From positions 124,001 through 188,000 of the forward strand of contig BROE01000024.1 in the NCBI GenBank assembly GCA_036571765.1: a stretch of DNA of 64,000 bases, in the 5' to 3' direction. A model generated the notes under the pieces. It did not search any database. It was not told where the DNA came from and saw only the letters and a program-made list of their open reading frames with translations. The DNA is from Plecoglossus altivelis (taxonomy: Eukaryota > Chordata > Actinopteri > Osmeriformes > Plecoglossidae). Made by a program: the position numbers and the translations under genes. Shown here in pieces: positions 56,310-64,000 of the stretch. Each line of letters begins with the position of its first letter. Positions within the stretch are counted from its first letter, which is position 1.

Positions 56310-59300
56310 ATGGACGTGAGTTTGCTTATTTAAGTTGATAAATGATGTTTTTCTTGATCGTTAATATAGTATTGTAACTAAATTTTAGTGGCTGTAATTG
56401 TCTAAATAATATTGATCAAGCACAATAGAGTAGTGATACAAATCCATGACAACCAGGTCAATACATCAACTATCTGAGAAAGAAACACGCATATCATGAT
56501 TCCTAAAACGAGTGTGTATTAGTTCGAGAAGGCTTTGGACAACGCGATAACTGGCGGTAACGTTGCAGTCATCACTGCAGTAGTCCTCGCAGAGAGAGCG
56601 TCCAAGTCATTGGTCACAACGCTGAATAAAGTAGCCATGAAGGTTGGTATTGTTCCCTCGGCAAAGGCAAAATATAATCTGGAAAGTGATATGTCTATCC
56701 AGTTGTAATTTCCTGAATGACGCTGCTCCTTTAACACATGTGATTGACAGGAAATTGAGGTAAATCGTTTCAACAATGTCACTATGCTCCTAAAATCCAT
56801 TGAGAATGTATCGGAATTGGAGGAAGACTTCGCAAATTTGGCGAAACACGGCCTCATTATGAAGATAAGTTGTCAAATGTTTGTCAGGGGTGGGGATATT
56901 AGGGCGTCATCTCCACTGATAATGACAATTTATTATCTTTAATCACATATTTTGTGTTAATACAAACACGTAAAGCTAATTATAATCCAGGAGTATTTAT
57001 AATTAATATATTCTCCTTGCTTGCTAAGCCTACTCAAAGTTCTAGATACTACACATAAATGTTGAAAAACAAGAACGGCCTGTTTATTACAATTCGCATC
57101 ATTCCTTGCGCATAATATTGTTAATAATATGTTACATTTTTACTAATTTACAGTTTTTCTCAGTCGCTTTGGTACATTTCTCAGTAAGTGCATTTCTCAA
57201 AACAATTTGTACAAATGGCAAAACACCATGGATAACCTGCAAAAGCCACTCTTACTCAAAATCCTTAATTCATCTCTCAAAAGTAAATGTCTGTGCCAAT
57301 GAACATGTCAGTGCCATCAGAATGACAAGTCCTTGTGTCATTGTGTACGGATAAGACAGTGAAATTGTTTAGTCATGTTGTCAATATAACAGTTTACTCT
57401 GGAGGGATGTTCTGATGGAAACTGTGGCTAAAGTTTTGATGACACTCCTCTTCTTCGTCTTCTCTCTGGCTCTTGACCCCATCCAATTCTTTATCCTTCC
57501 ATCGTCAAACATTGTAACATTCTGTTGCTCCGGCTATATATATACCTGCTAGTTGATGCTTCATGAGAAGCACCTTCGTTAGAGAAAGTCAAGATTTACC
57601 TGGGAGCAATTTACCAATTCAGGACAGATTTAGAAAATTCGAATGGAAGTATAGAAATATGCTTGACATTATGATAACTTGTTCAACCATTTTGCATGTA
57701 AAGACTTATGCTATGAGCTTGTGCTTAAATGTTGTGGGGGGTGAGACTATTCAACAGAGACCCAATATAATACATTTTGATCAACATGACACAAGCAACT
57801 GATAATCTAGGAAACAACAGAGAATTGTACATAATCATTTGCATGGATGTACCAAAGCATTTGCAACTTGTTCAAAGACATTTTCACTTGTGTCACTTGT
57901 GCACATCAATTCTTTGATGTGCACATCAAAGAATTGATGTGCACAAGTGACACAATGATGTGAGAATTGAACAGGTAGTTTTGAGAATTTCAAGTCTGAT
58001 CTGAGAAATGTACCAAAGCGACTGAGAAACTGTAATATTGGACCCCACATGGCGCACCCGTTTAAAAATTATTTTAAAATTGAAACATTAAAAAGGCTAG
58101 CGCATGAAATGTATATTTAATACAATGGATATTACATAATGGCCCATATGCAACAGTATCTCAGTAGTTTGAATGCTTGGTGGTTTTCCTTTGTTTGAAA
58201 CGATTACTTTCTAATCTTTCATGTTAATGTTTTCCCATATTGTAGCTTGCACTATTAACAATATCAGACACCTTTATTCAAGGCAACAAACATATTTTTA
58301 CTTACAAATTGCAGCAGAAAATCAAGGATCAGCAGTGCACAGTTACACAAAATACCTCCATGGAAGTAGTTACATCGTTTGTCCACATTTTCATCAATAC
58401 ATAGTCTTGATGAAACAGAATCAGGTGGCTGGCCTTATTCTTCCAAATACTATCATTAAACCAGCAATCTGGAAAGAAAAACCTTAATCAGTGTCTAAGA
58501 TCATGAGTAATTGTTTAGTGTACAAGAGTAGATCTTTCAATAATGTATCTAAAAAAATAAATTACAAATTGAAAGAGGACCTTCTGTGGAAAGATGAGAC
58601 AACATCAATGAACAAATAGTTTTACTGGATAGCCCTTTCGTCTGCACATCTCCAGCTGGTTTGAAAGTGTTCTGCGGGCTCTGAAGAAACGAGGAGGTGC
58701 CTGTGAATTGTACACCCTGCTGGAGGCCTTCTATGACTTCTTCTTGGTAGGATGGAGGCCCATGTCAGACCGTTACTTGCTACTTAAATAAACTCATTGT
58801 AAATTAAACAGGACTGTAGTCGTTGAATTTCTGTCAAACTTAAGATAGGATACACTTTGTCTAATGTTAAATGGAAGACTTAATCACAATGTCATTTAAG
58901 GCTCAAACAATCAGTAGTAATACTGAATCAAGTCATTTGTCTTAAACTGACAAACTGATCTCCTCCTTTCCCCCAGCTTGTATGTCAGACCACTATGGAA
59001 GGTTGGTTTCTTTTAAAATGTCTCTTTCTGTTTTATGTTTCTCTCATAAGTGGTATTGCAGGGTGGTTTATCAGGGTTTTTTGTGGCGCGGGGCAGGTAG
59101 AGAACAAGTAACCAGCCTGTTGCTACTGCAATTAGGAGGAGTGGTGACAGACTCTGTGGTGAAGTTCGACTTACGATTGGAGGTAAACATCAGACCCTAG
59201 GACAGCTCTTTCATAATACAATTCAGTCTCCAAGAAAAGAGACAATGGAATAGCACTGTAGTTTGCCGTGCACCAGAAACTGTTTCTTTTCTGTTGTCCT

Positions 59301-62300
59301 CTTTGTGGTCTTCTGAGTTTAGGCCATCAGGACATTTAATGCCATTCTGGACAAGATGACGAAAGAAGAGAAAAAGAATCTCAACGAATCTTCAGATCAT
59401 TCTCTGCTCCTGTAAGAAAATATTCTTGTGTGATTTGCACACCCAACCTAGATTTTACCTTAACTATCTCTACCCCTTCACATCTAACCTCAATTAAATC
59501 TAACACTTCACAAACACTCAACTAGATATAACCCTAATCCTTTACATATAAGCATAAATTGTTGTTAATCCTGTTTTGTACAATGACCCTGAAGAGCATA
59601 ATGACCATTGAAGTTCACAGTACACCCAGTATACAATTATTTTTCATTACCTTGTACATTTGTAAAGAATACCGTCAATTGGTGTTCTGCTGCCCTCTAG
59701 TGGGTAAGATTCACTGGTCTTGACCATTGCACTGGACTAGTGGAAAGATCACTGTTTGTGTCATTTCCAGTGGAAAGTTTGGCAAGGTTATTCTTCAGGT
59801 GGGGGGTAAGTGCATGTAAAGCTTCTCTCTCCGATGGTTGATTAAAAAACAAAACAAACAACCAGGTGGTTTGCAACATTTCAAAATCTTTACAGGATTT
59901 TGATGTTCTTCTATTGCAGATTATGAGATGCAAGTGAGCCTGTCTGAGGCTCTATGTAGGATGACAGCCAGGAAGTGGAGGAAGGATCTAGCCATTGGTT
60001 GGTTCTCCAATCCAGCCTTTGCCTTATCCTTCAGCATTATTAAGGACGGAGAGTTTGAAGTTGTACGTTTTTTTTTTGTACAGTTCTTGTACAGAATGTC
60101 TCACTTCAATTATATTGCTATGAATACATGTCTTTCTTGAATGATAGGACTGTAGAACATTTCTAAATGAGGTTAACAGTTATTTTGGAGATGAGAGAAG
60201 GTGAGTGATTGCTTTTCTCAAAACGTATTCAAATTATCACAATAATGAATTTTCAAACGTATATTTAAATATTTCACTCTTGCTCCACCTTTTTCATCTT
60301 CCTCAGGGTTTACACCTTTTCCTGCATCAGAGTGTTCTTGGACAGCACTGAGGTTTGTCTCCTTTGAGTCCTGCTCCTCCTGTGTCATCAACCCCCCCCC
60401 CCCCCCCCACCCCAACTGGTCTACAAGTTTGTCCTTCTCTCGGCCAATACTTTTCTAGCTGTTCAAACCTGAGGATGACAACTTGGAAGAGTACTGGATT
60501 GACTTTAACCTTGGGTCATCCTGTGTCAGCTTCTTTATTAATGACCCTGAAGTGAGGCCTGGACACACACCCTACTTGAGTTTGTCTGCCTGTGTTTTTC
60601 TCATTGAGTCAGTTTCTGTGGTCTTCCTCAGGCATCTCTCTGGGAGTCAGTGCACCTTACCAGAGAGATTGTGAACAGATACTACATCAGAGGTAAGATG
60701 GAGGAATTTGTCTTCAGAAACCTGCTAAACAAAAGCCCCCATGTACAGCCAGAGTGATTAGTTGGTTTGTTTTCGGGGTAGATGTAACTTGTGTGTGTTT
60801 CTTCAGACTGGGATGATCAAACTGTTCTTACCATTCACCTGACTACTGCCATCAGCCACTACAAGACTAAGGGGAGGATGGTGCAGATCTTTTTTGACTC
60901 TAGTCAGCCCATTCTAGAGGCAGCCAAGATGGTGTTCAACCCTTCATCTCTCGTGGTATTGCTTCTCTTCTGTTCTACTGGTCACCGCTGCCCTATTTGT
61001 AACTCTGGTACTGGTGGCATTACATAAGGTAACCCAGAGAACATGTCCGATTTACTGTGAAATCCATCACAGCTATGTTCTTCTGCCTATAGCCATATGT
61101 TCCAGAAGAACAACAGCCATCCTCTGTAGACCCAATAAATATCCTGTCTACAGGTACATCTTCACAAACCCTGACCCTTTACAGATCACCCCAAAATACA
61201 TACATTTCCTGATACCTGCAATGCTATTTGTCTTGGTGTGAATTGTCAAGAATTGGAGAAATTAACTATGGAGATGTCTGCCATTTCTGTAATGTAATAG
61301 AACTGAATGGCACTCATTTTTCAAAGTGAGAACCTTTTGGAAAAACTCAACAGCAATGTCTATTCACCAAAATCATGACAAGGTTATTATAGTCCACACC
61401 TTGATGTGAGCAATTTCATGCAGAATCTTTCAATCAAATTATACCTGCCAACTGAAACGCCTCTTTCTATGTGAAACTGGACACAACAATGTCTGTAAGA
61501 ATGACTCAATATTGTGCAAAATACATTGCTGTTAAATATTTCAGAGGGAAGTGTTGAAATGAAATGCCATACAGTTCCTATAATTTGAAAGAAGGCAATG
61601 ATCTCTATGGCTGGTCTCACCAAAACAAACTCCTAAAACAAGCTAGACAGATAAATAACATTACAGGTATTGGCGATTTTCCTGTAGGTACAGGGTCTAT
61701 TGGGATCAATTTAATCCATTTTCAAATTGATTTAAAAAGAAGATTTTAGAACATTAAAAAAAATGTCAGTTATATTCTATAATTGTCTATTGTACTTAAA
61801 TGATGCCTGTAAAATTAAGATCTACTGTATAATGTTGAGCATGTTTTTTGTAAGCAAAAAAAAAAAAATCCTTATCCTTTGCACACCCAGCGTTAAATTG
61901 TAGAATCACTTATTACAGCTATGAAGAAACTGAATTTTGATTTTGGGGTGGGGTGAAGGGTCCCTTTTTATGACTGCCCCTCACTCGCCAAACCAACAGA
62001 GCACCATAGCCATTCTCAGGTCAAATGTATGACTAGGTAGCGTGTCTCTGTCTTAGACTTCCAGAAAGAAAAACCTAAGCAAGATGCTTGTCCAGTGTAA
62101 GTAGCTCTGCGAATCGTATCACTCTAGTATTGTGTTAGTGTGTGTTGTCACCACAATAATTAATTGCTGTTTTCAGAAAAGGATCCAGGGTCATTTTGGA
62201 CTCATTTCATCTTCCTGATAACTCTTCTGACACAGAGGTATATCCGTCCCTGTAACCACCCCATCACCATGCAGCTCTTCAGTCCCCTACCCTTTCACCT

Positions 62301-63963
62301 CCCCCATATGTCACCATCATACGTCTACAACCCATGCCCTGGTCTTAACCATGCATCTTTATACCTGTTTACAGGTGAACAAAGCCAAAACAAATCTATT
62401 CGGTCAGTCAGGCTCCTCAGATGGGTATGTTTTTCACAGCTGACTATGAAGTGTTGCTCTGTTCAGTATTAACATGTCTTTTGTGCCTTGCAGCTCCTTT
62501 CACTGTTCCCAAGAAAACCAAAAGAAACCAGCATGGCAGGTTGGTATGTCTTGTTGGAGTCAAAGGCAGCTATAAAGAATACATTCATAAAAGCCAAAGC
62601 TGTGCTCAGTTTTATTAAACTGTCAGAAGTGTATATAGTTGAAGAATCTTGCTCAATGTCCTAATAATAAAATTCTCAGCAGAGCCATGGTGAAGCTGGA
62701 GGTGGTATGCCTCGGAGCAAATTGAACTACAGCAGGAAGAAACCCAAGACTAAGATTAAGTTGAAGAGTAAGACTTGTATCTAACTCTAAGATCAACCCT
62801 CCTAAACCTACATACCCTCTGCCATCACCTCACATACCTCACTTGGCATTATTAGTTCACATGTAGTGGTTATCCTGATAAAGTAAATGTGCTCAGGTAT
62901 TAACTGTTATCTTTTTTCCAGTGTAGTCCAATAACTGCAAAATTGAAGATCACATTTGTAACAACTAAAACTAGCTTCCCACAATCAAATTAACTACTTT
63001 TAAGATAGACAATTGTTTAAGTAGTATTGAGTGCTGTGATGTTAGTTTTGGTCCAGGTGGTTAAAAAACGGCATTACCTTAACTCCCTACCAGGATCTCC
63101 TGGCTCATTCCCCAGTAATTTACCTTGTAGCCTATTCCCAAGTTAACAAAATAGGCCAAAACTTGGACACATAAATGCAGTTAGTATTTTTAAACAAGTA
63201 ATGGATCAATAGATCAATAGCTGTGTAGTACTTTTGGCTCCTACACCACTATTTAATGTTATTTTCCCTACCACAGTTCTTCCGCTGTCCTCTCCCAGCA
63301 GTACAGACGAGACCAGACCTGCTAAGGTAAGTCTCTGTATAGTCTCTGTAAAGTCTCTGTTGACAATATCTGTTCTGTTAAACTCATAACAGCTGCCCTC
63401 TCATCCCACTCACGGAGAGTGCTGACAGCAAAAGCATTTCAGAGCAGCTGTTTGACAAACATGGAGACAAAACCAAAGATATTCCTCCTTCGGTTGAGAT
63501 GGCTGACATAGACTCAGGCAAGATTATCAGTATTTCTTGCCGTTTCACCATTTTCTATTCAAGCAATAATTTTAATGAGGTTTATTGAATGAGATGAAAA
63601 GGGATTCATGTCTGTGTTACCATATTGATATGATTTGCAGTTTTTTTTGCACAAGGCTGGATGTCTAGATTGTCCATCAAACCTAGTTTTAACAAAAAAC
63701 ATTTTTTTATAGGATTCCCAGACATAACAACCCTACAGAATGATAAAGAACAATGTGCATCTACGCCAAAGGTGCCTGAAGCCACCCCAATCTAGCTAAC
63801 GACATGCATGCAGTTGCACATAGAAAAACACAGTACATATGCACAACCCATTCTACACAAATTGTAAGTACTTATGATGTTGCTGGACTGGTTGGTTTGT
63901 TGCAGGACTTTGTACTCAGTCATAACCCACCAGTACCAAGGAAGAAACTTCTAGAACTATCAG
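56310..63963 (+). CDS. sycp2l: Synaptonemal complex protein 2-like (5' 24 exons; continues past window)
   Basis: SYCP2-family proteins form chromosome axes in meiosis. Exons: 56310-56315, 56523-56642, 56751-56878, 58656-58746, 58977-59001, 59097-59182, 59323-59411, 59771-59805, 59920-60059, 60148-60200, 60307-60352, 60459-60551, 60632-60692, 60807-60955, 61093-61153, 62057-62096, 62177-62237, 62375-62424, 62494-62539, 62680-62767, 63277-63326, 63418-63517, 63713-63771 and 63906-63963. All phases agree, giving 578 codons. The armadillo-like N-terminal part (LAKHGLIMK, SWFESVLRALKK, FNAILDKMTKEEK, GDYEMQVSLSEALCRMTARK) and the Spt16-like PH domain (YWIDFNLGSSCVSFFIND) match SYCP2/SYCP2L, followed by a basic disordered region (RSKLNYSRKKPKTKIKLK). 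The end of exon 3 and the acceptor of exon 22 are the least certain. SYCP2L is chosen over SYCP2 because it neighbours GCM2 in human. Confidence 0.88.
57151..58032. mobile_element. TA-flanked MITE with long inverted ends
   Basis: Ends CAGTTTTTCTCAGTCGCTTT (57151) and AAAGCGACTGAGAAACTG (58032) are inverted repeats over about 35 bases, flanked by TA on both sides (57149-57150 and 58033-58034), as for Tc1/mariner-type transposition. No transposase frame. It contains the 66-base palindrome at 57889-57954. It lies in the third intron of the SYCP2-like gene. Confidence 0.85.
57889..57954. repeat. Perfect 66-base palindrome
   Basis: Two 33-base arms are exact reverse complements without a spacer (centre between 57921 and 57922). 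The arm contains TCACTTGTGCACATCAATTC. It could form a cruciform or a hairpin RNA. Confidence 0.95.
60391..60407. repeat. Poly-C tract in SYCP2-like intron
   Basis: A run of about 17 C, between the exons ending 60352 and starting 60459. The neighbouring coding frame is unaffected. Confidence 0.9.
61200..62056 (+). other. Long SYCP2-like intron, nothing recognised
   Basis: The intron between the exons at 61093-61153 and 62057-62096 has no further exon that I can support. The A run near 61858 is low complexity. Confidence 0.6.
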
Positions 63964-64000
63964 GTTTGTAGGTTCATTTTATGAAGGCTGATTCTCTTGA

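Noticed and set aside
1..64000. CRISPR arrays, phage, plasmid or bacterial operon structure
   Set aside because: None present. Gene structure and repeats are vertebrate.

Overview
This is vertebrate DNA, almost certainly from a teleost fish. Genes are split by many introns with GT-AG borders, and the sequence between them is AT-rich and full of fish-type mobile elements (Tc1-like, hAT, piggyBac-like and tRNA-derived repeats, an RTE/Rex3-like non-LTR element). No bacterial, plasmid or phage features are present. Exons were assembled by eye from protein similarity, splice sites and codon phase. No alignment or expression data were available.

Five protein genes are supported. (1) 930-2042 (+): the 3' four coding exons of myd88, the adaptor of Toll-like and IL-1 receptor signalling; the death-domain exon lies left of the window. 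(2) about 5760-22006 (+): rbbp8 (CtIP), the DNA-end-resection factor, from a CpG-containing promoter to the polyA signal, interrupted by a 411-base run of N. (3) 22747-37930 (-): tmem241, a nucleotide-sugar-transporter-like membrane protein, with thirteen exons whose phases all agree; only the first coding exon is missing. It faces rbbp8 tail to tail. (4) 52086-55013 (-): gcm2, the parathyroid/pharyngeal transcription factor, complete in five exons (471 codons). (5) 56310 to beyond 63963 (+): a synaptonemal-complex gene of the SYCP2 family, probably sycp2l, with 24 phase-consistent exons; its 3' end is outside the window.

Between and inside these genes lie relics. There is a nested pair of Tc1-like transposons (15110-17814), an internally deleted Tc1-like element (25279-26466), a hAT MITE with a perfect 8-base target duplication (19736-20378), and a TA-flanked MITE carrying a perfect 66-base palindrome (57151-58032). 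A broken ZBED/hAT-like gene (32441-35830) was hit by a piggyBac-like MITE and by an RTE/Rex3-like retroelement. BEL/Pao-like, LINE and integrase relics and several minisatellites are also present. The stretch 42.0-52.0 kb holds no recognisable gene.

The most interesting items are: a decayed tandem copy of the last rbbp8 exon; an rbbp8 frame that stays in phase although the large central part of CtIP is absent; an orphan WD40 terminal exon after myd88; and a ZBED-like gene with its own phase-compatible 5' exon. I found no clearly new biological system.
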